From Linum tenue (taxonomy: Eukaryota; Streptophyta; Magnoliopsida; Malpighiales; Linaceae), in the NCBI GenBank assembly GCA_946122785.1, contig CAMGYJ010000011.1, positions 17,174,001 through 17,238,000 of the forward strand: a stretch of 64,000 nucleotides of DNA, read 5' to 3'. Below are positions 1 through 12,000 of this stretch, piece by piece. The notes beneath the pieces are model-generated. The model saw only the letters and a list, made by a program, of their open reading frames with translations, made no database searches and was not told the DNA's origin. The number at the start of each line of letters is the position of its first letter. Within the stretch, counting starts at the first letter, position 1. The position numbers were made by a program, and so were the translations under genes.

Positions 1-243
1 TAGATGAGATGGAGGAGGATCCAAGGTGTCCAACGGCTTTGTTTACGGCGGTGGGGGGAAAAATGGCGAAGAGAATGGAGGTTATTGTTGGTAGTGCAGG
101 GTTTGGGAAGTAAAGTACCCTACCAGCAACTCGCTCATAGCCTAAACTTACTGTGGGCAATACTTGGTGAGCTACAGACTTATGACCTAAAAAATGGTTT
201 CTAGCTAGTAAGATTTTGACACCAAGAAGATCATGAAAGGGCT

Positions 244-633
244 GTGAATGGTGGATTGTGGCCTCTTGGAGACACCTATCTTACGGTAATGATATGGTAT
301 AAGGGGTTCAATCCATGGAAGGTCGAGGTGAGATCCACTATGGTGTGGGTGCAGCTCTCAAACTTACCAATAGAGTTTTTCAATAAAGAAGCAGCCATGA
401 GATTTGGTGGATTAATCAGAAACCCTATTCCAGATTATAGGGCCACAGAAGAAGGAGCAAGAGGTAATTATGCTAGAGTATGTGTGGAAGTTGACCTCAC
501 AAAGCCATTGCTTACAAAGTACAAGGTTCAGGGGGTTAAGTACCACATACAATATGAGGGAATGGAAAGAATATGGACGAAATGTGAAAAGTATGAGAAA
601 TCTACTGACCAGTGTGACGGTAGAGTAGCCTAG
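244..633 (+). pseudogene. LINE ORF1 fragment: DUF4283 domain plus broken zinc knuckle
   Basis: A 129-residue open stretch reads like the DUF4283 domain found at the N-terminus of plant LINE ORF1 or fused proteins: a VWVQLSNLP motif, then a region ending in paired cysteines (W-T-K-C-x2-Y). In intact copies a CCHC zinc knuckle follows. Here the frame ends soon after the first cysteines, so the knuckle is incomplete. The domain is thought to bind nucleic acid in the retrotransposon ribonucleoprotein. It is a relic within the surrounding LINE and not a host gene. Confidence 0.75.
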
Positions 634-1091
634 GCCAAGGGTACAACACAAGAAACGGTGGAGATAGTCCTTGAAACGCCCTCGAAGGAGAACAAGATGG
701 ATCATATGTATGGTGATTGGATGATGGTAAGAAAGAAGGAATGTTGCCATGTTCGTAAGTCCTATGACATGGAAATAGGGAGCATTCAATGCTCATGCAA
801 ATGTGGGCAGGCGAAATCAGTACCAGGTCTTGAATAAGGACATGAAGCATGAAAGGGAGACTGTAGCTGGCCATGAGAGCCATGTTACCATGGTAACGGA
901 TAATGGGCAGGAACAGAAGAATCACAAACCGGTGAACCGAGGGAAGAAGGTGGTTGGAGAACGAAATGGACTAGAATAGGGAGATCAACTGAAAAGAGAG
1001 GAGCAAGTACAAGGATGTGCGGATCTAGGTGTGCTTTCATCAAAAGTTGATGGTGCAGGGACCATATCCCCTTTGGGTAATAAATTACACT

Positions 1092-1765
1092 TCTTAGCTA
1101 TAACTGTTGTGGCGTGGGAAACACACGAGCAGTTAGATCCCTAAATTCGCTTTTGTGACAGGTTTCCCCAAAGGTGGTCTCTGAATGGACACTAAACAAT
1201 TTGAGACTGAAAATGAGGTTACCATGACTACTTTCGGTTTCGAGAATAGTAAATGTTTGCCGGCAGACGATTCAAATGGAGACAAGGCGGGGGGATTATA
1301 TATGTGGTGGTAGGAAGAAGTAAAGCTCAAGGTTATGGGGGATCTTAACACCATATGGATGATCGAGTTGAGGAGGAGAATGGCAAGGTGTGGAGGTTCA
1401 TTGGGATTTATGGATGGCGGGAAAGGGGAGAAAAATACATATGTGGGAGCTACTGCGGTCATTAGCAGATCAATGGACAGGGTTGTGGTTGTGCGGTGGT
1501 GACTTTAACCACGTACTCTACTAAAGAGAAGCATGGCGGCAGTATAGGTCCGAGACATGAGATGGTCGATGTTTTGGAGTGTATGGTGGACATCAGAGTG
1601 CACGATCTGGGGTACGAAGGATACCGCTATACATGGGAAAACCGAAGGTGGATGGGGGGTTACATCGAGGAATGTTTAGATCGGTTTGTGGCCAATGACG
1701 CTTGGAGAGAGATGTTTGATACCGCAAGAGTAGTGGCTGGTGGCGCAAGTCGGTCTGATCATTGA
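1092..1765 (+). pseudogene. LINE endonuclease fragment
   Basis: In shifting frames the translation shows the N-terminal motif of plant LINE endonucleases (an NCxGxGN-like stretch near 1095-1125), the GDFN motif (near 1497-1510), and a later block with EKHGGS and YTWEN motifs (1530-1640). GDFN is the conserved catalytic-site motif of the APE-type endonuclease that nicks target DNA for target-primed reverse transcription. Stops interrupt every frame, so no functional nuclease is encoded. Confidence 0.75.
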
Positions 1766-2391
1766 CTAGTCTATTGTGATAGTATGGGAAGGGATGATGA
1801 AGAGATAAAGTGGGGATGGTCATTTAAGTTTGAAACACACTAAGCAAAACACATTGATTTCCCGAGAATAGTACAAGAAGCTTGGAAGATGGGAACGACA
1901 GACTTCTTTTCCCGGGTCGAAGATGTAAAAAATCAGCTGGATAGTTGGAGTAGAGCTACTTCCTCTAACTTTAGAAAACAGAAAGAGAGAATAAAAAAGG
2001 AGCTTAGAGCTCTTGAGAGGCTACAAAAGATGGATTCAGTGTTCTTGCAAGGTAACCAACCCCGCTCGTAGCTTGAAGATATTGACTGTGATGAGGAACT
2101 TTTTTGGAAACAACAATCTCGTGCAGATTGGGTAAAGGATGGCGATAAAAGTACAAACTATTTTCACAGGAAGGATACCGCTCGACGTAAAATAAATACG
2201 ATCACTAAACTGAAGGATGAGTCGGGGCACTGTAAAGGGGTGTTTGGGTGTCTTGTGGACTTCTTTGGCCAACTATTCAAGGGAGGAGAGCAACCTACCT
2301 ATACACCTGTTCTTGATTCGGTTGGCATTCGAGTTCAACGAAGGCCAATGATGGCTTACTACGCTCGTTTACTAGGGAGGAGATATTTGTA

Positions 2392-3181
2392 GTGCTCAAA
2401 CAAATGGGGAAGAGAAAGGCACCGGGCAAAGATGGAATGTCAGAACTGTACTTTTCGAAATTCTGGCCTATAATTAGTGATTATATCATAGCTCTAGACC
2501 TCCACATACTCGAACATGAGAGTCTCCCCACAAACTTGAATCATACATTGATTGCCATAATTCCTAAGGTCAAGAACCGAAAGCGCCTAAGGAATTTTAG
2601 CCAATTAGTTTATGTAATGTGCACTACAAGATTATGGTGAAGACTCTGCTAACCAAATGAAGAGCATGTTGGATGTTGTGATATCCACGGAATAGAGTGC
2701 CTTTGTCCCCCATCACTTTATTGCAGACAACATCATGGAGGCCTTCGAGTGTTTCCACACAATGAAAAAGCGGACAAAGAACAAAAAGGGTCACTTTGGA
2801 GCAAAAATAGACATGGCAAAGGCGTACGATATGGTGGAATGTTGGTTTGTGAAGGGTGTGATGAAGAACATGGGCTTTGTAGACCGATGGATTCAAGTGG
2901 TGATGATGTGTGTGACATCTGTCTCTTATACGGTGCTTGTGAATGACCACTGTTCTCCTAGATTCACCCCCAATATGGGGCTACGACAAGGAGATCCACT
3001 CTACCCATACCTTTTTCTTCTTGTGGAAGAAGGTTTGTCGGCTTATACCACAAAATCAATGCGGGAAAGGAGTATCCATGGATTACACGTCGCTAGGGGT
3101 GCTCTAGCAGTCTCCCACCTTTTTTCGCTGACGATTCTATCTTTTTTTCCTAGACCACACCTCAAGAAAGTCGGGAGCTGA
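2392..3181 (+). pseudogene. LINE reverse transcriptase fragment
   Basis: Characteristic plant LINE reverse-transcriptase blocks occur in order: KAPGKDG (near 2410), a LPTNLNHTLIAIIPK block (near 2525-2570), KIDMAKAYD (near 2805-2830), GLRQGDPL (near 2980-3003), and FADDSIFF (near 3124-3150). The last block contains the catalytic FADD and lies in a different frame from the one before, so a frameshift separates palm motifs. The enzyme is inactive as written. Confidence 0.85.
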
Positions 3182-3954
3182 AACAAATCCTGAGAGAATA
3201 TGAAAAAGAATCTGGTTAGATGATAAGTTTTGACAAATCAAAAGTTTGGGTCGGGACAAGTGTGAAATTGCACCAACCTCTCCAAGTGAGCTCGAGTTTG
3301 AATACAAAGACTGTGGATAAGTATGATAAGTACCTTGGTTTAGCCACCAAGGTGGGAAGGTCCAAAAATATTTGTTTACTACCATCAAGGAAAGCATGAG
3401 AAAGAAGCTCTCGGGGTGTAAGGAAAGAAATATGTCTTTAGCGGCACCAGAGGTTTTGATTAAGTTTGTGGCCCAAGCTCAACTGACTTATATTATGTCA
3501 ATCTTTAGGGTACCGAGGGTATTATTGACAATGTCCATGGCATCATCATGCAGTTCTGGTGGGTACAAAAAGGAGAGGGAAAGAGAATTTCATGGATAGC
3601 TAGGGAGAAACTAATATGCCGAAGGCACACTTGTTTAATTGAGCAAAGCTTGCGGAAGAGGAAATTTTAATGCGAGCTTGTGCTTTCCTCAATGATTATC
3701 ACCAATACCAAGAGGCGCTATAAGAGAGACAAGGACCAGGCATGCCTTAAGGATGGAGTCACCCAGGGGAAGGAATGATCAAATCCAATGTTGACGCAGG
3801 TGTTTTGGTTGGAGGAATGGGAGGATTTTTACCGATACTATGGCTCGGGTGCTATACTACATCAGATTGTAGACATGCCCCACCATTCTGCTTGGAAAGA
3901 TGCGGGAAATTCGACTGTTAGGCTCATTAGAGGAAGAGATCCGATACCGGATAG

Positions 3955-4284
3955 TAGGGCTGGCTATTTGGTCACGGACTGTTTGGTTTTACCCGAAACC
4001 GGACCGTATAATCCGGATCGGGACCGGGCTGGGACCGGATAGCAAACAATGCAATCTCATATTCGGGATTAGATTTGAGGTAAAAAACCTGATAAAGACC
4101 GGATAAGAGACCCCCAACACCTAAAATCAAGATAAAATTGGGACCGGACCGGGTCATGACCGGACTAGATCAAGACCGGACTGTATCCAATCCAATCTTT
4201 GGTCCTTATATTCCCGAAAAGACCGGACTGGGACCGGATCAATTTGGTCCAATTTAACCGGACCGGACCGTATAGCCACCCCTA
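3955..4284. mobile_element. Non-autonomous hAT-type element with perfect 8-bp target duplication
   Basis: A 330-bp element is bounded by related inverted ends (TAGGGCTGGCTAT on the left; the reverse complement of the right end reads TAGGGGTGGCTAT). It is flanked on both sides by the identical octamer CCGGATAG (3947-3954 and 4285-4292). An 8-bp duplication with TAGGG-type ends is the signature of hAT transposons. The interior is filled with repeats of GACCGGA/TCCGGTC and has no coding capacity. It sits at the 3' side of the LINE relic. Confidence 0.88.
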
Positions 4285-4292
4285 CCGGATAG

Positions 4293-5040
4293 GTTTAGAA
4301 CAATACAGGTGGTTGGACCATCTCTATTAGCACCACCAAGGAATGATGATGGCTTCGGAGGAGATGGGGCATCTCTCTGGGAGGTTTTGCAGATAGAAGA
4401 GAAGAACATCGACCTCTACCACTAGACTAGTTAGTAGAGATGGGATGCATATCAACATGATCACATAGATGAGCTAGAGGAGACTCGAGCTTGGAGAGCA
4501 TAGATGGATGAACGACAACGACAGCTAGCTGAGCATAAGATTGACCATGAGATACTACAAATCCATGAGGCTTGGATGAGGACCTATGATCAGAAGTTAT
4601 CTCATTAGTGAACAGTAATGTATTTTTGTTAGTGTAGTCTTAATATTTAATGCATTGATTGAGTTCTTGGGATTATGATAACTCACGTCGACTCTACCTA
4701 GTTGATACTTGATAGGATTTCTATTGCATGACGATTGATTTATAATGAGATTGTGTGCTTCTAGTTGATAAAATTACAAGTAATGTGAGGTCTTTGGAGA
4801 GATCAAAACTTAAAGGATGTTGGGAATCTTGACTTATTCTACCCATTCATTTATTCGATTCTGCTCAATTTTTTGTTTGTTTGAGCATGTACTGATTTTT
4901 CAAGTGTTGCTTGGGGTATAGTTACCACTCCTAAGGAGGTAGGGCTGAGACTAAAGAATCTATGTGTTTGGAATGTCACTGTGTTGGGCGATTTATAATG
5001 GCTTATCTTGCTTAGGGGAGGCTCATTTTGGGTTGCTTAT
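4293..5040. other. Unassigned stretch with coding-like debris
   Basis: No gene is recognised. Between about 4340 and 4610 one plus frame gives a charged, helix-like peptide rich in Glu, Arg and Gln, interrupted by stops. It could be a decayed retroelement gag or the continued 3' part of the LINE. The remainder is AT-rich without recognisable motifs. Confidence 0.4.
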
Positions 5041-5510
5041 ATTGCTCGTTATAAGCTTAATGGGCATTCTACTTGGGTTGCAATATCCTGGTCTATTGCC
5101 TTGTATTTTCGATGTGGTACTTGGATTATCTCATACCAATCCTTCCCTCAAGACATGGACCACAAACTTTGTGTCCTCCCTCATCGATATCTTGATCCGC
5201 CAAACCAGATGTAGATCACCTTTGATCTACCAGACAGACCACAATCTCCCCTCATTTGCCAAACAAACGCAGATCTCAAATCTCGAGGTCATCAAATGAG
5301 GGTCCATCACCTCGAACTAGGCTCTAATACCATTTTTCGAAATCAAGCAGTTCCATTAGTACGATATTATCCGCTTGGGGCCAAGCCCGCACTGTTTTGC
5401 TTTTGGGTATCCTCCCCAAAAGGTATCGTATTAATGAGCTTGGTGGACACTAATAAACAAGGGTTCATTCCCTTGTGTTTCTGATGTGGTATTTGGATTG
5501 TCCCATAACA
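5041..5510 (-). mobile_element. Short LTR retroelement relic (TRIM- or copia-like)
   Basis: Read on the minus strand, a sequence starting TGTTATGGGACAATCC (ending at 5510) runs as an LTR of about 178 bp to 5333. It is directly followed by TGGTATTAGAGCC (5320-5332), one base from the usual primer binding site for initiator tRNA-Met (TGGTATCAGAGC). About 180 bp of internal sequence follows. A second LTR-like start, TGGTATGAGATAATCC, then begins at 5138 and resembles the first LTR but is soon lost. The short internal region suggests a terminal-repeat retrotransposon in miniature. A truncated copia copy is the alternative. Confidence 0.55.
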
Positions 5511-5665
5511 TCTTTCTTGATAATAAATTTTCTTTTTTGGAAGTACGTATTGAAAAAGGTATGCTCTGTCTCGTTGCGTAGTGAAGCTTATTTGGAAAAC
5601 TATTCAAGCATATCAGCCTTCAATGCCTTGGGTTAAACTTGTCTGATCAGACTACTCATTCCTTA

Positions 5666-6728
5666 CCCTCTGTTTCCGAAGTAGGGAAGGAAAAGGAGGG
5701 GAGGGGAGGGACAATTTGGAGGGGAGGGAAAATTGGAAGGGAAGAGAATTGGAGAGAAAATGTTGTTTTATGGGGGAAAGTGAAAGGGATAGAGGGAGGG
5801 AAAAAGTATATAGGGAAGTGTGATAGTTATTTTATTTTATTGATTATGGAATATGATGTTTTTAAACATTTGATTCAATATTATTTTGTATGGTGATTGT
5901 TTTTGTGATTATTAAATTTTCAGTATTAAGAACTTGATTTTCAATAATAAGAATTTTTGTAATTATACTTACCTATAACTACTAATCATAATTATACTTT
6001 TATAAATTATGTTTTTAATGAATTTTTAGCGGAGAAGGCCACGACAGCAGCCACGTCGGACTGCTTTTAATTTATAACTTTAAATCACAAAAGTTTATTT
6101 AGCACTACTAACGGAATTGTTAACAGAGAGTTAACATTTGACTAATAATTTGAATTTCCATAGTTGTGGCTATAATTCCCCGCTTCATAATAGTTGTGGC
6201 TAATATATTGTATTTACCCTTTTATAAATTATGTTTCTTTAATGAACTTTTATTAATTATGTTTAATAACCAAGAACAATTGTTATTGTAAAAATAAACC
6301 TAGACAACGTTATATCTCTTACTAATTACTTCTTTCATTAATGATAATTATTAAAATCTTTAATTACGAAAAGAGGAAAGAGAAAGAATGACTTTGTATT
6401 ATAAACGAATAAATGGTAGGTTACTTTTATAAGGAAAGAGAGTTTTTTAATAATTATTTACTACCATTATTTATTACCATTTGATTAATGAGGAAAGATA
6501 AACGACGTGAAAAGAAAAGAAAAAAAGAATGAAAAAAGGACGCGTATTAGAGGGAAGAGTCATTTTCCCTCCCTTTTGGAGGGTCGGTTTGTACAGGAGA
6601 TATTCTCTCCTCTTTCCTTTCCCTCCGCACTGTTACTGCCTTCTAGAACGGGGGAAAATTCCTTGGTAACCACACTTTCCATCCTCTTTTTCCCTCCCCT
6701 CCTCTTTCCCTCGCTCCAGAACAGGGGG
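5666..6728. mobile_element. PIF/Harbinger-like non-autonomous element, copy 1
   Basis: This 1063-bp element has imperfect G-rich terminal inverted repeats. The left end starts CCCTCTGTTTCCGAAG and the reverse complement of the right end starts CCCCCTGTTCTGGAG, each running on into GGGAGGGG-type purine tracts. It is flanked by TTA on both sides (5663-5665 and 6729-6731), the 3-bp target duplication typical of PIF/Harbinger transposons. The interior is AT-rich and has no transposase. It is nearly identical to copy 2 at 6988-8057. Confidence 0.82.
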
Positions 6729-6731
6729 TTA

Positions 6732-6984
6732 AGAATCAGTGTCTGATGTCTTAGGTTCAGCTATGAGACAGCAACATCGTGGTTCGAACCGTGATACAAA
6801 TCTTGGACTCGGGTTCTTTTGTATGCACGTGTGTCTCATGTGGAGATAAGTGGAGTTTGGAGATGTAGAGCCATTAAAAACTACATCTTCGCAACAAAGA
6901 GTGGTGAACTTTGGAAAAGAAGGAGAGAGAAAATTATCATAGAAGTTACGCATATGCATTTAGATAGAGCAAAGACATAAAGTC
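6732..6984. repeat. Unique spacer between the two PIF-like copies, possibly a SINE remnant
   Basis: The 253-bp spacer is not shared with either flanking element. It contains GGTTCGAACCG (6780-6790), which fits the RNA polymerase III B box of tRNA-derived SINEs. A convincing A box at the right distance was not found. It is either a decayed SINE or ordinary intergenic DNA. Confidence 0.3.
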
Positions 6985-6987
6985 TTA

Positions 6988-8057
6988 CCCTCTGTTTCCG
7001 AAGTAGGGAAGGAAAAGGAGGGGAGGGGAGGGACAATTTGGAGGGGAGGGAAAATTGGAAGGGAAGAGAATTGGAGAGAAAATGTTGTTTTATGGGGGAA
7101 AGTGAAAGGGATAGAGGGAGGGAAAAAGTATATAGGGAAGTGTGATAGATATTTTATTTTATTGATTATTGATTATGGAATATGATGTTTTTAAACATTT
7201 GATTCAATATTATTTTGTATGGTGATTGTTTTTGTGATTATTAAATTTTCAGTATTAAGAACTTGATTTTCAATAATAAGAATTTTTGTAATTATACTTA
7301 CCTATAACTACTAATCATAATTATACTTTTATAAATTATGTTTTTAATGAATTTTTAGCGGAGAAGGCCACGACAGCAGCCACGTCGGACTGCTTTTAAT
7401 TTATAACTTTAAATCACAAAAGTTTATTTAGCATTACTAACGGAATTGTTAACAGAGAGTTAACATTTGACTAATAATTTGAATTTCCATAGTTGTGGCT
7501 ATAATTCCCCGCTTCATAATAGTTGTGGCTAATATATTGTATTTACCCTTTTATAAATTATGTTTCTTTAATGAACTTTTATTAATTATGTTTAATAACC
7601 AAGAACAATTGTTATTGTAAAAATAAACCTAGACAACGTTATATCTCTTACTAATTACTTCTTTCATTAATGATAATTATTAAAATCTTTAATTACGAAA
7701 AGAGGAAAGAGAAAGAATGACTTTGTATTATAAACGAATAAATGGTAGGTTACTTTTATAAGGAAAGAGAGTTTTTTAATAATTATTTACTACCATTATT
7801 TATTACCATTTGATTAATGAGGAAAGATAAACGATGTGAAAAGAAAAGAAAAAAAGAATGAAAAAAGGACGCGTATTAGAGGGAAGAGTCATTTTCCCTC
7901 CCTTTTGGAGGGTCGGTTTGTACAGGAGATATTCTCTCCTCTTTCCTTTCCCTCCGCACTGTTACTGCCTTCTAGAACGGGGGAAAATTCCTTGGTAACC
8001 ACACTTTCCATCCTCTTTTTCCCTCCCCTCCTCTTTCCCTCGCTCCAGAACAGGGGG
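6988..8057. mobile_element. PIF/Harbinger-like non-autonomous element, copy 2
   Basis: This 1070-bp element has the same ends and same orientation as copy 1 and its own TTA duplication (6985-6987 and 8058-8060). By eye it differs from copy 1 by a 7-bp insertion (an extra TATTGAT unit near 7168) and a few substitutions, for example C/T at the site near 7435 and in ACGACG versus ACGATG near 7834. Outer flanks differ between copies, which points to two separate insertions. It carries no coding capacity. Confidence 0.82.
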
Positions 8058-8060
8058 TTA

Positions 8061-9015
8061 AAGTGACAACCAAAATTCAACACAAACACACCTATCTCAA
8101 ATTATCTTTTATCTCTTCTCCTAAAAGTGATAAAACTTTTGCTTTCTTATCTTGACGGCTAGACCTACAACTTAATTTGTCTCACCACGCGAAAAATATC
8201 AACCGAACTCATCAAGTCAACCCAACCCAAACCACTCTCACCTATTCAATCCAAATACCCATATCCCGTTAATTGGTGGCTAAATGGGTTTTCATCATAA
8301 TATAAACCAATGGTAGGGATGTGCAACTATTTGGTAGGTACTAAGATATTGTAGTACACCGAACTAAATCATAACGATTCGAATATAATGTGATTTAGTT
8401 TTTAGTTTCGCTTTTATGAATACTTAAAAAATGAACCTAACTAATATTTGAAGCGAACCAAATTAGACTAAACCAAACCAAATATAATTATTCATCCGAC
8501 TCTTAATCCTAACATTTCTTACACTAGTGAACAACAATTCTCACAAATTTAATCCGGTTCGGATCTTGCCAGAGGATTCTCACGAATTTCCACTCCCCTA
8601 CCTGACGCCTTTCATTTCTTACATAACTTTCACATAGTCACGTAAATCTAGCATCTAAATTACAATTTATAACCTAATATTTTTAGCCTTAAATTTAGTA
8701 CCTATATTTTTAGCCTTAAATTTAGTACCTATATTTTTAGAATCCTACCTCGTTAATAGACAACCTGAGAAATCACCATCCAACCCATTCGCTACCTCAC
8801 TAGTCCTACTCATCATTTTCAGTGGAACTGATACAGCAGAGGAACTGAGTCTTTGTTACCTGGATCCTTAGAAAGGTCTGCCATTCTCGAATTTCATAGG
8901 GTAACAGATTAGTAGCAATGAAGCATTCCTCGAGTATATGCATATCACTAACCATAGAAGTTACATATATTCACATAACAGACGTACTCAGAAGCTTACG
9001 AGGCATGGGGGGTCA
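8061..9015. other. Intergenic, no gene recognised; contains a 27-bp tandem duplication
   Basis: This is AT-rich sequence downstream of the SirB1-like gene. The only structure seen is a direct tandem duplication of a 27-bp unit (TATTTTTAGCC...TTAGTACC) at about 8678-8731. No open frame with recognisable motifs occurs on either strand. Confidence 0.5.
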
Positions 9016-12000
9016 TTAAGAAACAGTCAATTGACCCGAATGGCCTAAGGATTTCCAGGATGACTCAAGCCGTAAGAGGTGCAGTTTCTCAACAAACGGT
9101 TCGAGAACTTGTGCTTCTTCCTCTGGAGCAAAAGCCATACAAATACTCAGCTCTTGCACTGCCTTCCCGTACTCCCTGCCCATCAATCAACCACATCATT
9201 GTCATACACGCGAATAATATATGATGCTCCAGCAACAAATTCAAACCGATTCATCACCAGCAGCTTTACCTGTTGTAGTACAACATCATGCCATGGTCTC
9301 TCCTCAATGACCAATTATGTGGCTGCAGAATCAAGAGCCTTTCTGAAGCCATTATTGCCCTTCTGTCAACAAGAATTGCTTCCAGATCAGATCAATATGC
9401 ATCGCCGGAAACAGGAACAGAAACAAAAAAAACAAAACTTCCAACAAACATTCAGACGACTTGTCTATGCCGCATTTTAGTAAATATCGATTGGCATTCT
9501 GGAGAAAGTATACTGTATGGTATAATGACATTGACAGTACACTTACGAGGCTGCAACAGGATAATAGGAACTTAGAATTATGCCTTTTAGTTACAATATG
9601 TATATAGACAAGAACTCTTCCCAACCAGCCAGCAACAATGAATTTATTTTCAGTTATTTTAGGAAACCCAAGCAGTAGCAAATGAAAGAGTAATCAGAAG
9701 TTGAATCTTGAATGAAGTTAAAGAAGAGTTAAATTGGTGTTTCCAAAAGAGTGGACAAATAGTTCTCAAGTCTGACAAAGAAATTCAGAATATAACCTGA
9801 GATCTTGAGGCCGAAGCAGAGGAACATTGGAATTATGGATACTGCATAACAATTCCTTGGTAGTTTGAACATGCCTGAGAGGAGAAGTCAACATCAATCC
9901 ACGAGTTGACCTTGAAGCACGTTTCCAGTGGAGCCTCTACAAATCATCAGAAAATTTGTTTTTACTGACCACCAGCAAGATAGAGTCATAGAACACGAAA
10001 CTATTTGGACAAAGTTGGAAAGAGATATAAAAAAAAACCATAAAAAAATTCTATTGAACAAATATGCATATTATAGGATTGGAACTTACGATCAAATTTG
10101 CCAGAGCAATCCCGATAATGTCTCGGTTTGTAGCAATCTCAAGTCCTAAAAGAGAACCGCTGGTTAAGTCTGATGCCCTTGACCTAGGGTCCTCCACACA
10201 CTTGCCATTAACAATAGCAAACATACTGTGTCCTTCAGTCACCCTGAAAAGCTCCTAAACATAGACAAAGATACCCAGAAAGATCATTATCCAGCACAAT
10301 AAGGCGGAATAGTACTGTTCCAACAACAGTGAAGTGACTGATATTTCACTGCAACTACATTGGAGAAAGATGAGGTTGCAAGATTAAAGCACCTCTGGAT
10401 TCCCTGTCTGGGGCCATATTAAAAAATCCTCCCCGACCCGGGATCCCACAATGGTTATGCCGAGTCTTCTACAAACTTCAATGTAAACTATGCTAAGCAA
10501 AATTGCTGTCAGAAAGATAAGGATTACGTCAGGGAATTGTGCTACTCAAATTTAGACTAGACTACACTAAGAAATCAAAAGTATTTAGAACAATAATGAT
10601 GATTGCATTTAAAACATGTGATATTTACCGTTGCCAGAACCAGTGCTCAAAAAAGTGTGCAAGTATGAACACATAGAATCTGTAACAGATGACCTCTTGA
10701 ACCCTCTGAATTCAAAAAGAACCAAGTTTATTGCATCCAGAACTTCAACCAGATCACAGCCTATCTCTCTTGAGACTAGCTCCGCCTCAACTTCTTTGGC
10801 AATCATATCCAACTCTCCGAGCCATCCAGTTATTGTCTTCCCAGATAATGGCATCTGCTCCACGTTATCCCACTCCTGAGCATGAGATGGCACCGAAAGA
10901 TTTTTTCTCTCATTGAGCAGTGAACGAGCATCCACCTCTTGATTGAAAGCAACGAAGGCCTCATCCTCTGCAGCAATATAGAGCAGAGCCTACACATATC
11001 AAATTGGTCAACCAAGGATTAGAATCTTCTGATAGTAGGTAGCAACTTTGTTCAAAGAAAGCAAAGAACTTAACTTATAAAACATATCTTTCAAAGACTT
11101 ACACTTCAAAGAATGGACTTCTAGCAATCGCCTTGGGCAAGGCGTGTATTTGGGAAATAATACACGCACAAACAGTAAACATAACGAGAGAGAGAGAGAG
11201 AGAGAGAGGCAAAGAGCAAAAAAGAAAAACGTCCCACAATTGTGATGAACATGTCACACCAGAAATGCCACATATAAAACTGTAAATTCCAGTAGATGAT
11301 TTAAAGAATATCAATATACCCTTGCTAGAGAGATGTCTTTGTCCTTCGACTGGAATGAAATTTCTTGGGTGAACTTTTGCCTTGCAGATTTGGCAACCTA
11401 GCAATTGAATTCAAACCAACAAACACAAGATTAGCCAGAGTAGGTGATAGAGGATTATATGAGTAGGAAGTCCCACAGGACATCTGGATATGTGATATTC
11501 GAAGGAGGGAAGCAAAGGCAAAATATTATGCGAGTGTGATAAAGAAAATTAATGGGGTAAGCTAAGATGCGTGTTAAATGGGGTACAAATCAACCTCCTG
11601 ATACATTTTGAGGTGGGTTGAGCCCCTGGTCATCTGATCGGGTGAAACAGGGGATGCTGAAGCTGAAACAATAGCAGTCACATTTCTAATCCAAGGGAAA
11701 AGGGTCCTCCTCCTCGGCATCCAAAGGCGATCATGATCATACCTGATGATCACCGTGTAAAGAATAAAAGGGATATTGGGGTTTGACCACCAGAAAATCC
11801 ATCTTTCACCTCTAGATTTAATTTATAAGAACAGATCACAAAAACTAGCACTGCGACAAGCACGATGCAATATCAACAATTACTATAAAATTGCAGAGTA
11901 CAGAGAAGGATGATAAGGCAATCACCTGCAAGCACGAAGAGCACACGGAACTGCTGACATAGTTGTTGCAGTACAACTCAGTGATGAGTTAGCCAACATA

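Larger units (their letters stand above)
1..3946 (+). mobile_element. Degenerate plant LINE (L1-type non-LTR retrotransposon)
   Basis: Pieces of a plant LINE appear in the expected order in several frames on the plus strand. They are a DUF4283-type nucleic-acid-binding region with a zinc-knuckle remnant (about 244-633), an AP-endonuclease-like region with a GGDFNHV motif near 1490-1515, a reverse transcriptase (about 2392-3150), and a post-RT region with KYLGL-like and EVLIKFVAQA motifs (about 3320-3600). The reading frame is broken repeatedly by stops and frameshifts, so this is a dead copy. The left end lies outside the window. The right end is uncertain: LINE-like peptide seems to run up to the hAT insertion at 3955. 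Confidence 0.85.

Noticed and set aside
11927..11992. Possible alternative first exon of the SirB1-like gene (MLANSSLSC...)
   Set aside because: Its donor phase (two leftover bases) does not match the phase-0 start of the next exon at 11397, whereas the exon at 12123-12198 joins in phase and fits the family text.
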